Counted from the stretch's first letter, positions 48,838 through 57,882 are shown. The stretch is DNA of 64,000 nucleotides from DATEPR01 sp036273855 (GCA_036273855.1 DASUGU010000141.1:1-64000); one strand, 5' to 3'. Program-made: numbers and translations. The notes: generated from the letters alone by a model not told the origin.

Positions 48838-50487
48838 TCACATGCTGGTCGGCGCGGCCTCGTACAGGCCCTGGACGTAGCTGAGGATGCCGGCCCGGTC
48901 GGCCGGCAGGACGTAGCCGTCGGCGATCAGGTGGTTCAGGATGCCGCTGTACCGGTCGAGGTAGTGGTCGACGCTGCCGTAGCGGGCGGTCAGCTGGGCC
49001 GCGGTGAACGGGGTCCAGCCACCGAAGTTGCCGCACGTGTCCGCGATGGACCGGGTCGCCACCGGCGGCACCGAGACCGGGCCGGGCGTACCCAGCGACA
49101 GCGCGACGTCCGGGAACGTGATCCCGCCCTGCGGCTGGTTGTCCTGGTCCACCACCGGAACCAGCAGTTGCACGTCGGGCAGGAAGTTGAACAGCGGCAG
49201 GGTCGGGTCGTTGTTGTCCAGGTCCGGTGCGGCCGGTCCGGCGGTGAGGCGGAACCGGGTGGACGGCGGCAGTGCCGGCGCGAACCCGCGCAACCCGAGG
49301 ACGCCGACCCGGCGGGCCAGACCCATGATGGCGTCACGGGCGAACGGCCTGCTGTCCAACGGATTCAGCGCGGCGACCGGGGTGCCGCCGATGTCGCAGC
49401 CGAGTTGGTTGACCGTGATGCCGGCCGGCACGGCGATCGAGGGCACGTGCGCGGCCGGGATGTCGTACTCGCGGGCGGTGCGCGGCAGGGGAGCTGTGTT
49501 GAACAGGCTGGCCCGCACCCGGTAGAAGTCGGTGTAGGCGGTGACGTCGACCAGGAACGGGTCGGTCAGCGGCCGGTGCAGCAGCTGGTTCGGGCGCAGC
49601 GGCACGCCGTTCTGCTCCACGTAGGAGGTCTGCGGGGAGAAACCGCGTTGCGCGTTGATCTGGTTGATGCCCAACCAGTTGCCGACGCCGTCCTGGGTGT
49701 AGGCGCCGTCGAACACCCGCCGGGGCGCGGTGAACGGCGAGCCGTGGCCGCGCGGCGGCACGTTGAAGCCCTCCGCGATGAACGCGTCGGTGAACCAGGC
49801 GCTCTGGCTGTCCGAGCCGATCAGCAGCTTCCGGAACGCCGGCAGCCCGGCCGCCGCGCCCACGGCACCGTCGTCGCCGCGCAGCAGCAGGCCGAAGTCG
49901 CGCATGATCACTTCGCCGACGCCCTGAGCGTCGGCCGGCACGGTCGGGTTCACCGGCGCCGACGTGCCGTTGGGCCCCTGCCACTGCACCCGTGCCCACG
50001 CCAGGCCGTTGTCCTGCAGGAACCCGTTGCCCAGACCGGCCGGATACTGAATGACGTTCGGGGCTCCGGACAGCAGGCCGGGGAAGTTCTGCACCGAGTC
50101 GAGCAGGAACGGGTTGCCCCGGTTCTCCGCCTCGACGAGCACGCCGTCGCTGCGCGGCTGGCCGGGTGGCGCCGTGATCAACTCGAACTGGGCCGAGTAG
50201 TCGTAGTCGCCGTGTGCGTCCTTGGGCAGTGCGCCGAGTCCGACGATGTTTTCGTGCGGGTCGACGACGCCCGACAGTGTGCCGATCACCCGAACATAGG
50301 CGGCACCATGGAAAGTGCCGACCGGCGTCGTGCTGGACACGGAGACCGAGGTGATCCGGGACGAGTCGGAGACCCATCCGGCGGACGGTGTGGCCACGTT
50401 CGCCGAGGCGACCGTGGCGGTGGTACCGACGACCGCGACAGTGACGGCGGCAACGGCGGTGTTGCGGATGATCCTGGATCGCGCCAC
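48838..50487 (-). CDS. secreted alpha/beta-hydrolase-domain protein (Abhydrolase_10 type)
   Basis: A 549-aa exported protein. A Sec signal peptide (residues ~1-29, cleavage after VASA) precedes a large single domain with 'LLIGSDSQSAWFTDAFIAEG' (nucleophile Ser near 225 in G-x-S-x-S context), 'GQPRSDGVLVEAENRGN' and 'NPLDSRPFARDAIMGL'. This layout corresponds to the large actinobacterial/proteobacterial alpha/beta-hydrolase-domain proteins, most of unknown substrate. A secreted esterase or polymer hydrolase is plausible. It pairs with the cytoplasmic hydrolase immediately downstream. Confidence 0.85.
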   Translation of the reverse strand: MARSRIIRNTAVAAVTVAVVGTTATVASANVATPSAGWVSDSSRITSVSVSSTTPVGTFHGAAYVRVIGTLSGVVDPHENIVGLGALPKDAHGDYDYSAQFELITAPPGQPRSDGVLVEAENRGNPFLLDSVQNFPGLLSGAPNVIQYPAGLGNGFLQDNGLAWARVQWQGPNGTSAPVNPTVPADAQGVGEVIMRDFGLLLRGDDGAVGAAAGLPAFRKLLIGSDSQSAWFTDAFIAEGFNVPPRGHGSPFTAPRRVFDGAYTQDGVGNWLGINQINAQRGFSPQTSYVEQNGVPLRPNQLLHRPLTDPFLVDVTAYTDFYRVRASLFNTAPLPRTAREYDIPAAHVPSIAVPAGITVNQLGCDIGGTPVAALNPLDSRPFARDAIMGLARRVGVLGLRGFAPALPPSTRFRLTAGPAAPDLDNNDPTLPLFNFLPDVQLLVPVVDQDNQPQGGITFPDVALSLGTPGPVSVPPVATRSIADTCGNFGGWTPFTAAQLTARYGSVDHYLDRYSGILNHLIADGYVLPADRAGILSYVQGLYEAAPTSM

Positions 50488-50588
50488 AGCGGAACGCTAT
50501 GACAGCCGACCGGTCCAGCGCCAGATCAGCGCAGTCTGAACCGAACCGGATTCTAGTAATCCGTAACGGACGCGCAGGATTCGGACAA

Positions 50589-51203
50589 TCATCGCCACAG
50601 CTCGCCGCCCTGGAGCCGCTCGAACCCGATCCAGAGCAGGTTCATCGCCATCGCCACGACCCGTTCGCGCGGCACGTCCGGCTGCCCGGACCACCACAGG
50701 GCCAGCCCTTGTAGCGCGGCCCGGACCACTTCCCAGGCCATCTCGACCGCGTGCTCGTCGCCGGCCAGTTCCGGGGGCAGTTGGCGCGCGAACAGCGGCA
50801 GCAGCGCGGCCCGGCTGGCCTGGGCGACTTCCTGGTGCAGCTCCGCCAGCGCCGGGTCGCCCGTGGTCTCCCGGAACAGGATGCGCCAGGCGTAGGGATG
50901 GGTCTCCACGTAGCCGAACCAGGCGTCGAACGCGTCGGCGACCGGTTGGTCGGCCACCAGCCGGTCCCGCCAGATGGCTCGCAGATCGGCGAAATGCGCC
51001 TCCAGCAGGTGCCGGTGCAGGTGCTGCTTGGACGGGAAGTGGTCGTAGAGCACGGGCACGGAGATCCCGCTCCGCGCGGCGATCTCGTCCATGCCGGCGC
51101 CGTGGTAGCCGCGTTCGGCGAAGACCTCGGTGGCGGCCCGCTCGATCACGGCGCGCCGCTGCGCCGCGGTGAGCCTGGTGCGCTTCTCGACCAAACCTAA
51201 CAC
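50589..51203 (-). CDS. TetR-family transcriptional repressor
   Basis: A 204-aa TetR regulator with an N-terminal HTH (residues ~13-60: 'VIERAATEVFAERGYHGAGM', 'IAARSGISVPVLYDHFPSKQ') and a helical ligand domain with 'YVETHPYAWRILFRETTGD'. The GTG start at 51203 lies inside the first of two operator sites shared with the divergent CrtA-like gene, implying tight autorepression. Its ligand is unknown; the regulated genes are a monooxygenase-like protein and an alpha/beta hydrolase. Confidence 0.92.
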   Translation of the reverse strand: MLGLVEKRTRLTAAQRRAVIERAATEVFAERGYHGAGMDEIAARSGISVPVLYDHFPSKQHLHRHLLEAHFADLRAIWRDRLVADQPVADAFDAWFGYVETHPYAWRILFRETTGDPALAELHQEVAQASRAALLPLFARQLPPELAGDEHAVEMAWEVVRAALQGLALWWSGQPDVPRERVVAMAMNLLWIGFERLQGGELWR

Positions 51204-51245
51204 GTCCTAGGTTGGCAGGGTACGATACCTAACGACGACTAGGTT
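51194..51245. promoter_or_regulatory. twin TetR operators, A/TACCTA-N8-TAGGTT
   Basis: Site 1 AACCTA-N8-TAGGTT (51194-51213) overlaps the TetR start codon; site 2 TACCTA-N8-TAGGTT (51226-51245) lies just upstream of the Shine-Dalgarno of the CrtA-like gene. The two 20-mers share 16 bases and are exactly 32 bases apart, three helical turns, so two dimers would bind on one face. Symmetry and spacing are seen; TetR binding is inferred. Confidence 0.8.
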
Positions 51246-51265
51246 AGCGTATCCAGGAGGTCGAC

Positions 51266-51925
51266 GTGATCGCTTCGGTGCACATCGCCGATATGGACGT
51301 CGGGGCCGCACTGGCGGCTCTGCGCAGCACACCGGCCCGCGCCGGCCTGCGGTTCGGCACCACCATGATCTGCGCCCCGCTCAGCGGAGCCGTGCTCAGC
51401 AGGCCCAGCCCGCGCCGGGTCGGGTTCCTCGCGTTCTGGGACGGTGACGACGCGATCGACGCCTTCCTGGCCGACGATCCGGCCGCCGCCCGGTTTCGCG
51501 ACGGTTGGCACGCCCGCCTGGACCCGGTGCGGGTCAGCGGCGCCTGGCCGGGGGTGCCCGAGGACGCCGGGCAGGGCCGCACCGACGGACCGGCCGTGAC
51601 GCTGACACTGGGCCGGTTGCGGATGTCGCAGGCGCTGCGGTTCCTGCGGGCCAGCGCCCGGGCCGAAGCCCGCGCCCTGACCGCGCCGGGCTTCATGTGG
51701 GGCACGGGCATGGCCAAGCCGCCGCTGGTCGCCACCTGCTCGTTGTGGCAGGACAGCGCCGCGCTCGCCGCCTACGCCTACCAGCCGGGCGCGCACGCGG
51801 ACGCGGTCGGCGCCCAGCGGCAGCGACCCTTCCACCACCGGTCGGTCTTCATCCGGTTCCGGCCCTACCGGTGCACCGGCCAGCTCGACGGGCGCAACCC
51901 ACTGAGTCCACAATGGATCAGGTGA
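51266..51925 (+). CDS. CrtA-like (spheroidene monooxygenase family) protein
   Basis: A 219-aa protein matching the haem-binding spheroidene monooxygenase-like family in its C-terminal pattern 'CSLWQDSAALAAYAYQPGAHADAVGAQR' and 'PFHHRSVFIRFRPY', with the two-fold ferredoxin-like repeat expected of that fold. An ideal AGGAGG lies five bases before GTG 51266. No carotenoid biosynthesis genes are in the window, so a carotenoid substrate is unlikely; such orphan homologues are common in actinomycetes. It is divergent from TetR and overlaps the next hydrolase gene by 13 bases. Confidence 0.78.
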   Translation: MIASVHIADMDVGAALAALRSTPARAGLRFGTTMICAPLSGAVLSRPSPRRVGFLAFWDGDDAIDAFLADDPAAARFRDGWHARLDPVRVSGAWPGVPEDAGQGRTDGPAVTLTLGRLRMSQALRFLRASARAEARALTAPGFMWGTGMAKPPLVATCSLWQDSAALAAYAYQPGAHADAVGAQRQRPFHHRSVFIRFRPYRCTGQLDGRNPLSPQWIR

Positions 51926-52782
51926 TGCGATTCCGGACCCAGGACCTGGCCGACGAGTTCACCGCCGCCTACGACGCCGAACTGGCCCGCTGGCCGCTCC
52001 CGGTGACGCCGGTGGACGTCGCGGGGGAGTACGGCACGACGCACGTCCAGGTCTGCGGCCCCGCCGACGGACCACCGCTGGTCCTCCTGCACGGTGGCGG
52101 CTGCACGTCGACGGTGTGGTTCGCGGCCGCGGCCGCGCTCGGCAGGACCCACCGGATCTACGCGCCCGACCAGATCGGCGACGCCGGCCGGAGCGTCCCG
52201 TCCGACAGGCCGGTGCGACGGGTCGAGGACCTCATGGCATGGCTCGACGGACTGCTCGACGGACTCGGCCTGGACACCACCGCGTTGTGCGGACACTCCT
52301 ACGGCGGCTGGCTGGCCCTCAACTACGCCCTGCACGCCCCCGTCAGGGTCACCCGACTGGCCCTGCTCGATCCCACGAGCAGCTTCGCGGGACTGCGCCT
52401 TGCCTACCGGCTGCGCGCGGTGCCACTGTTCGCCCGGCCCACCGCCCGGCGAGCGCGGGCGGTCATCGAGTGGGAGACCGATCGTGCGCCGGTCGACGAA
52501 TCGTCGCTGGCGTTGAACTGCCTCGGCGGCGGTGAGTACCGAGGCGCGAAGATCGTCCTGCCGCATCCGCCGAAACCTCGCCTCGTGCAGGCGATGGCGG
52601 TGCCCACGTTGCTGCTGCTGGCCGAGCGGAGCAAGGCGCACGACATCGCCGCGGTCCGCGCCACCGCGCAACGGCTGGTGCCCCACCTGACCACCGCCGT
52701 GCTGACCGGCGCGGCCCACCACACCATTCCGGCCACGAACCCCGGCCAGCTGAACCAGCAACTCGTCGACTTCCTGACGTGA
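51913..52782 (+). CDS. alpha/beta hydrolase
   Basis: A 289-aa hydrolase: 'VLLHGGGCTSTVW' oxyanion loop near residue 58, 'LCGHSYGGWLAL' with Ser near 126, and 'TGAAHHTIPATNP' with the triad His near 270. It begins within the end of the CrtA-like gene (ATG 51913; ATG 51925 is an alternative) and is thus in the TetR-controlled unit. An ester, epoxide or C-C bond hydrolase acting with the monooxygenase-like protein is inferred. Confidence 0.88.
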   Translation: MDQVMRFRTQDLADEFTAAYDAELARWPLPVTPVDVAGEYGTTHVQVCGPADGPPLVLLHGGGCTSTVWFAAAAALGRTHRIYAPDQIGDAGRSVPSDRPVRRVEDLMAWLDGLLDGLGLDTTALCGHSYGGWLALNYALHAPVRVTRLALLDPTSSFAGLRLAYRLRAVPLFARPTARRARAVIEWETDRAPVDESSLALNCLGGGEYRGAKIVLPHPPKPRLVQAMAVPTLLLLAERSKAHDIAAVRATAQRLVPHLTTAVLTGAAHHTIPATNPGQLNQQLVDFLT

Positions 52783-52789
52783 CGCGCGG

Positions 52790-53689
52790 TCAGGACAACC
52801 GCAGCGTCCCGGCCACGATCCGCTCGGCGATCTCGTCCACCGGAAGCCCGTCGGCGAACGACCGCGCGCGCAACATGGCCGTCGCGTCGCGGAGGCCGCA
52901 CTCACACTGCGCGGACACCATGCCGACCGCCTGATGGACCACATCGCGGTAGTCGGCCTCGTCGAACAACGGCAGAATCGGGCCGTCGTCGGTGGTTTCC
53001 GTGGTCTGTGCGGTGTCCAGCACGGCGTGGGCCAGGGCGTCGGCGACCCGGTCGGCCGACGCGGTGACGCCCTCGGGCAGCTTCGGGCGGCTGTCGAACC
53101 CGCACAGCGCGCCCAGCCGGACGGTGGGAAACCGTATCGGCATCGCCACGACGGCCCGCACACCCAACTCGGCGACCGCCGCACCGTACTGCGGCCAGCG
53201 AGCCAGCAGCGCCGGTCCCGCCGCGGTGATCACGCCGTTCTCCCCGGCGGCGTCGATCATGGGCCCCTCGCCGAGGGTGAACTCCAGGTCGTGCGCCGCC
53301 CGCGCCGTATCGCTCGACGCGGCCACCATCGCCGGCACCTGCCACCGGCCGAACAAGGCGAACATGGCGCTGTCCACATCGAGAATCGCGGCGACGGACG
53401 CCATGAACACCGGTCGGATCGCGCCCTGGCCGGCACTCGCTTCCGCCCAGCGCCGCAACCGCCCGGCGTGCACCGCCTGCATCTGTCCGGATGCCAGATG
53501 ACGCTGTTCGAGCCTGCGGTAGAGCTCGGCGAACCGCGTGTGGTAGGCCAGCATCGACGCCGTGGCGCCGGTCATCATGTCCTCGTGTCGCTGGGCCAGG
53601 ACGCCAGCACGCTCGGCGCGCTGTCGCTCCAGCCGGACCCAGTTCCAGACGTGGCCGATATATGTATCGGCGTTGTCGGACGACGACAC
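52790..53689 (-). CDS. GAF and ANTAR domain regulator
   Basis: A 299-aa protein with an N-terminal helical region, a GAF sensor domain (residues ~85-225: 'LEFTLGEGPMIDAAGENGVI', 'VRAVVAMPIRFPTVRLGALCG') and a C-terminal ANTAR domain (~240-297: 'DVVHQAVGMVSAQCECGLRDATAMLRAR'). GTG 53689 is used because the upstream codons run into the divergent promoter region. It is divergent from a second GAF-ANTAR gene. The RNA target is unknown. Confidence 0.85.
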   Translation of the reverse strand: MSSSDNADTYIGHVWNWVRLERQRAERAGVLAQRHEDMMTGATASMLAYHTRFAELYRRLEQRHLASGQMQAVHAGRLRRWAEASAGQGAIRPVFMASVAAILDVDSAMFALFGRWQVPAMVAASSDTARAAHDLEFTLGEGPMIDAAGENGVITAAGPALLARWPQYGAAVAELGVRAVVAMPIRFPTVRLGALCGFDSRPKLPEGVTASADRVADALAHAVLDTAQTTETTDDGPILPLFDEADYRDVVHQAVGMVSAQCECGLRDATAMLRARSFADGLPVDEIAERIVAGTLRLS

Positions 53690-53786
53690 GCGAGCATCGT
53701 ACGCGAATTGCGGCCGACCAATGGATATGTGGCTCCGCGTCAACGGGCGGGCTCGCCACGCCGATGGTGCCGGTCTATCGTTGCGC

Positions 53787-53800
53787 TGTCAGCTGTGACA
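53787..53800. promoter_or_regulatory. palindrome between divergent GAF-ANTAR genes
   Basis: TGTCA-GCTG-TGACA at 53787-53800 is a perfect 14-base palindrome (arms plus self-complementary-like centre) within the 127-base divergent spacer, 16 bases before GTG 53817. A shared regulator may act here. Confidence 0.45.
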
Positions 53801-53816
53801 ACGAAAGGCCAGGAAC

Positions 53817-54575
53817 GTGGATGACCGCGAGACCTGGCTGGCGGCAACGCTGGTCGAATTGGCGGACACCTCGGTGATCGTCGATTTCGACGATTCGGCG
53901 TACGGTCTCGTTCTCGTCGCCCATCTGACCGAACTACTGGACCACGCCGAGATCGGTCTGATCATTCTGGACCCGGCAGGCGCTCCCCAGGTGGCCGCGG
54001 CGTCCACCCCACGGGCCAGACAGGTGCTGTCCTCGGAGCTCGACGCCGACGACGGTCCCTGCGTGTCGTGCTACCGGGGCGGCCAGCGGCAGCTCAACCT
54101 GGACATCGGCACCGCCGCCACCCGGTGGCCCCGGTTCGCGTCGGTCGCCAGGGGAGTCGGATTCCGGACCGCGACCACGCTGCCCATGCGGCGGCGCTGC
54201 GATGTCATCGGCGCGGTGGGCATTCTCGACGCCGGCCACCGGCCACTGGCCGAACCGGACCTCAGCCTGGCCCAGATGCTGGCCGAGGCGGCGACGGTCG
54301 GCCTGAGCCAGCGTCGCATGCTGCTGGCGAGCAACCGCGCGGCGGCGCAACTGCAGCACGCATTGGACAGCAGGGTGGTGATCGAGCAGGCGAAGGGCAT
54401 GCTGGCCGCCTGGCTGGGCATCACGCCCGGTGCGGCGTTCGCGTTGTTGCGGGACTACTCCCGTGGACACAACCGGCGGCTGGCCGAGGTGGCCGACGAC
54501 GTGATCCGTCGGGCTCTGGCCGCACCCGAACTGCTGGCCGCCGTGCGCAGCGGCCGGCCGGCGTCGACCGACTAG
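53817..54575 (+). CDS. GAF and ANTAR domain regulator
   Basis: A 252-aa protein: GAF domain ~15-165 ('IGLIILDPAGAPQVAAASTPRARQ', 'DDGPCVSCYRGGQRQLNLDI', 'TLPMRRRCDVIGAVGIL') and ANTAR domain ~180-240 ('ALDSRVVIEQAKGMLAAWLG', 'LLRDYSRGHNRRLAEVADDV'). It has the family's usual length and a complete ANTAR signature. It ends nine bases from the convergent CheR-like gene. Confidence 0.9.
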   Translation: MDDRETWLAATLVELADTSVIVDFDDSAYGLVLVAHLTELLDHAEIGLIILDPAGAPQVAAASTPRARQVLSSELDADDGPCVSCYRGGQRQLNLDIGTAATRWPRFASVARGVGFRTATTLPMRRRCDVIGAVGILDAGHRPLAEPDLSLAQMLAEAATVGLSQRRMLLASNRAAAQLQHALDSRVVIEQAKGMLAAWLGITPGAAFALLRDYSRGHNRRLAEVADDVIRRALAAPELLAAVRSGRPASTD

Positions 54576-54584
54576 CGCCGCCGG

Positions 54585-56450
54585 TCAGTCCGGACGCTGT
54601 TCCTCCATCAGCATCACGACACCCTCGGCCCGGCCGTCCAGCGGTGAGCAGACCAACGAGCACGTGATCGTGCGCCCGATCCGGTTGACCGCCTCGATCA
54701 CCACCGGCCCGGCACGGTGGCCGGAATCGAGGCATTCCTGCACGATCTCCCGGACGGCGGGCGACGGTAGCCCGAAGTCGAGCGTGAAGTAACCCTGCTG
54801 CTGGACCTCGTCGGCGCGCAGCCCCCAGAGCTCCTCCGCGCCCCGGTTCCAGCTCCGCACCCGCAGGCTCGAATCCAGCACGACGACGCCGGCCCCGACG
54901 CTGGAGAGCACACCCTGGAGGTAGTTGCGGACCTCGTCGAGCTCGTTGGTCCGGATGCGCATCTCCTCGTTCATCGTCTCGAGCTCTTCGTTGCCGGACT
55001 GGAGTTCCTCGTTGGTGGTCTCCAGTTCTTCGTTGGTGGACTGGAGTTCCTCGTTGGTGGTCTCCAGCTCCTCGATGCTGGACTGGAGTTCCTCGTTGGT
55101 CGTTTCGAGCTCTTCGTTGGTGGACTGGAGTTCCTCGTAGGCGGTCTCCAGCTCCTCCCGGTTCCGCTTCACCTCGTGCGCCAGGCGCGTGGCGTGGGTG
55201 GTGTCGATGAACACCACGGACACACCCATGGCCAGGCCGTCGTCCGCCCAGAGCGGCTGGACGAGAATGTCGAGGAACTGGATGTCGTCCGCGCCCGGCC
55301 GCCGCTCGACGCTGTTGACCCGGATCGTCCGGTGCTCGACCTGCGCCTGCTCGATCAACGAACGTAGCTCGGTGGGGCGGTAGGAGATCTCCAGGTCGCG
55401 CAGCGGCCGGCCGACGTCGTGCGAGGTCAGCCCGAACTGCGACCGCATCTGGGCGTTCACGATCGCCACTCCGCCGTCGACGTCGATGCCCAGCATCGCG
55501 TAGGGGGCGCCCTCCAACGCCAGATCGCGGAACTGGCGTTTCCGGCCCGCCTCCCGGACCTCGACGCCCACACCGGCCTCCATCCTGATCGGTACCGGCT
55601 GGTGCACGGGACCGACCTCGCCGGGCCGGCGCCGGAACATCCGCTGCCGCATGCTGACGATCTCGAACCGATTGCCGTCGGCCAGCAGCATCTCGGCCTG
55701 GCCGAGGAACAGGTAGCCGTTCTCCCGGATCGCGAAATGGAAGCGGTCGACGATCTGCGACTGGGCCTCGACGTTGAAGTACATCAGGGTGTTGCGGCAG
55801 ACCAGCAGGTCCAGCCGGGAGATCGGCGCGTCCCGGGTGATGTCGTGACGGCCGAAGATCACCCGGCGGCGCAGGTCGGAGCGGAACGTGTACCGCCGGC
55901 CGGTCGGCTCGAAGTACTTCGTCCGGAGCTCGTCGGACAGCGGCTCGAGCGATTTCGGCGGGTACACGCCCGACCTCGCCTCGCGCAGCGCCTCCTCGTC
56001 CACGTCGGTTCCGTAGATCTTCACCCGCCGGGTGCATTCGTCGATGCCGAGCGCCTCGGCCAGCACGATGGCCAGCGAGTACGCCTCCTCACCGGTGGAG
56101 CAGCCCGCGCTCCACACCCGGATCTCCTGGCCGGGGTCGATGCCGGTGAGCAGGTCGGACACGACGTCGCGCTGCAGGTAGTTCCACGTGTCGGTGTCCC
56201 GGAAGAACGCGGTCACGTTGATCAGGATCGTGTTGAACAGGTACCGGAACTCCTCGGCACTGCTCTCCAGCAGATCGCGGTAGTCGACGAAGTCGGCGAT
56301 CCCGACGTCCTGCATCCGCTTGCGGATCCGCCGGGAGATCGACGTCCGCTTGTAGCCGGTGAAGTCGAAGCCACGCGAGTCGCGGATGAACTGGAGCAGC
56401 TCCTCCAGACCGGGGTTGGGGCCCTCGGCGCCGTTCGTGGCGGCGGTCAT
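54585..56450 (-). CDS. CheR methyltransferase fused to coiled coil and PAS domains
   Basis: A 621-aa protein: CheR N-terminal helical domain (~15-75), SAM-dependent methyltransferase domain (~85-280, 'VWSAGCSTGEEAYSLAI' near 112), PAS (~320-430), a long coiled coil (~435-500) of repeated EELETTNEELQS-type units, and a second PAS (~505-615). In similar CheB/CheR/PAS proteins of non-chemotactic bacteria the histidine kinase is either fused or separate; here no kinase is present. ATG 56450 overlaps the CheB stop (ATGA). Probably a sensory methylation module unrelated to flagella. Confidence 0.9.
   Translation of the reverse strand: MTAATNGAEGPNPGLEELLQFIRDSRGFDFTGYKRTSISRRIRKRMQDVGIADFVDYRDLLESSAEEFRYLFNTILINVTAFFRDTDTWNYLQRDVVSDLLTGIDPGQEIRVWSAGCSTGEEAYSLAIVLAEALGIDECTRRVKIYGTDVDEEALREARSGVYPPKSLEPLSDELRTKYFEPTGRRYTFRSDLRRRVIFGRHDITRDAPISRLDLLVCRNTLMYFNVEAQSQIVDRFHFAIRENGYLFLGQAEMLLADGNRFEIVSMRQRMFRRRPGEVGPVHQPVPIRMEAGVGVEVREAGRKRQFRDLALEGAPYAMLGIDVDGGVAIVNAQMRSQFGLTSHDVGRPLRDLEISYRPTELRSLIEQAQVEHRTIRVNSVERRPGADDIQFLDILVQPLWADDGLAMGVSVVFIDTTHATRLAHEVKRNREELETAYEELQSTNEELETTNEELQSSIEELETTNEELQSTNEELETTNEELQSGNEELETMNEEMRIRTNELDEVRNYLQGVLSSVGAGVVVLDSSLRVRSWNRGAEELWGLRADEVQQQGYFTLDFGLPSPAVREIVQECLDSGHRAGPVVIEAVNRIGRTITCSLVCSPLDGRAEGVVMLMEEQRPD
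54984..55151 (-). repeat. 42-bp tandem repeats coding the CheR-PAS coiled coil
   Basis: Four near-identical 42-base units (two 21-base half-units each) encode a 14-residue coiled-coil period, EELQSTNEELETTN. High DNA identity between units suggests recent duplication or conversion and possible length variation between strains. Confidence 0.8.
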
Positions 56451-57082
56451 GTGGCCCGTCCCTCGACCAGCCCGGTGATCACGCCGCCGATCTCGTCCAG
56501 CGGCAGCACGAAGTCGATCTCGCTCGCCGCGACCGCGGCCTCCGGCATGCCCTTGAACTGGGCCGACGTCGGGTCCTCGACGATCACCGTGCCGCCACGG
56601 GACTTGATCGCGCCGACCCCCATCGCGCCGTCGCGGCCGGAACCGGTCAACACGCACGCCAGCGCGCGCGACCCGTACGCACCGGCGACCGATTCGAACA
56701 GCAGATCGGCCGACGGCCGGACGAAATGGACCAGTTCACTGCTGGACAGGCTCAGCATTCCCCCGGCGCCGACGAGGAGGTGGTAGTTCGGCGGCGCCAC
56801 GTAGATCAGGCCGGCCTCGGCGCGCTGATCCGCGGCCGCGAGTACGACCGGTAACTGCGTCCGGCGGCCGAGTACGTGCGCGATCACCGTTTCGTGGCGT
56901 GGGTCGAGGTGCTGCACCACCACGACCGGAACCGGGAACCCGGTGGGCAGCTGCCCGAGGACCTGACTGAGGGCGGTGATGCCGCCCGCTGACGCGGCGA
57001 TGGCCACGATTCCGTAGGCGCGCTGGTGGGCGGTCCCTGGCCGGGCTCCACAGCGCTCATCCCGGCACAGGTGGCAGGGCAA
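56447..57082 (-). CDS. stand-alone CheB-type methylesterase
   Basis: A 211-aa CheB catalytic domain without a receiver domain. The triad is visible: Ser31 in 'AIAASAGGI', His58 in 'VVQHLDP', and Asp near 152 in 'LTGSGRDGAMG'. The N-terminus has an unusual Cys-rich start (C3, C6, C11), possibly metal-binding. It is coupled to the CheR-PAS gene by an ATGA overlap; the pair presumably adds and removes methyl groups on a sensor protein encoded elsewhere. Confidence 0.9.
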   Translation of the reverse strand: MPCHLCRDERCGARPGTAHQRAYGIVAIAASAGGITALSQVLGQLPTGFPVPVVVVQHLDPRHETVIAHVLGRRTQLPVVLAAADQRAEAGLIYVAPPNYHLLVGAGGMLSLSSSELVHFVRPSADLLFESVAGAYGSRALACVLTGSGRDGAMGVGAIKSRGGTVIVEDPTSAQFKGMPEAAVAASEIDFVLPLDEIGGVITGLVEGRAT

Positions 57083-57461
57083 GCGCCGACGGGGGTCGGA
57101 TCACCTGGTCAGCGTAGCCGTGCGGGCGGCCGAGCCACGTCCGACAGGCTGACCCATCAGCCGGGCACGGCGCGCCAGGGTAACCCGATCGAGTGAACTC
57201 TGGCCCCGTTCGCGCACGTCAGAGCACGCGCGTGGTGACGAACCGGGCATAGGGCCCACGGGGAGGCGTGCTCCACTCGACCGGATGACGCATAATCCTC
57301 ATCGCTACTCTGCGCCGTCCGGACCATTGCGGCATGACCAACGGACGCTGCGCATGCCCAGGACTCCGGTGGGCGTCGTCCACGGCAGATTCTCCTGCTG
57401 GGGGGACATCCCGTGCGCGAAGAGCTGCCGCCGGCCCGATCAACGGTGGTTGGACGCTGAC
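57083..57461. other. intergenic region
   Basis: About 380 bases between the divergent cheB and small three-helix-protein genes. The + frame is open from 57285 but its residues look non-coding until ATG 57462. No palindrome or repeat stands out. Confidence 0.35.
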
Positions 57462-57734
57462 ATGGCCAAACACAGGCGAGTCGCCAGTAGACCGGTCGCT
57501 CGGTCGCGGCTGTCCGAACACGACCTCAGCGCGATCAGCGCCGAACTCCAGCAGCGGTCACCCACGACGCCCGTGACCCAGATAGATTCGGCCATCCGTG
57601 CCACGGTGGACGCACTGTCCGGATTGGACACCGCGCCGCACCATCTCCATGCCATCGTCCGCCGGGGGGCGGAAGTGGCCCTGTCCGATGCGGCGTCCCC
57701 CGACGGCCGCCGCATCGGACAGGGCAGGCGGTGA
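57462..57734 (+). CDS. small three-helix-bundle protein
   Basis: A 90-aa protein with a basic N-terminus and three predicted helices ('SEHDLSAISAELQQR', 'VTQIDSAIRATVDALSG', 'HLHAIVRRGAEVALSD'). The pattern recalls the small actinobacterial proteins described as three-helix-bundle dimerisation domains, often found next to regulators. ATG 57462 starts at the basic segment; the upstream open frame does not look coding. Function unknown. Confidence 0.55.
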   Translation: MAKHRRVASRPVARSRLSEHDLSAISAELQQRSPTTPVTQIDSAIRATVDALSGLDTAPHHLHAIVRRGAEVALSDAASPDGRRIGQGRR

Positions 57735-57882
57735 TGTCACCCGACGTGCGTGGCGCCCGTGGCGTCGCGCCGCTGCCAGACGCTGGCTGACGCCGGCCGC
57801 CAGGTCGCGCGGGGCTCGGGGGCCCGCGCGGCCGACTGTCACCGGGTCGCGAACCACCATTTCCGCGATACCTGACAGATGA

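Noticed and set aside
51266..51925. Carotenoid pathway gene (crtA)
   Set aside because: Only family resemblance; no carotenoid biosynthetic genes in the window.
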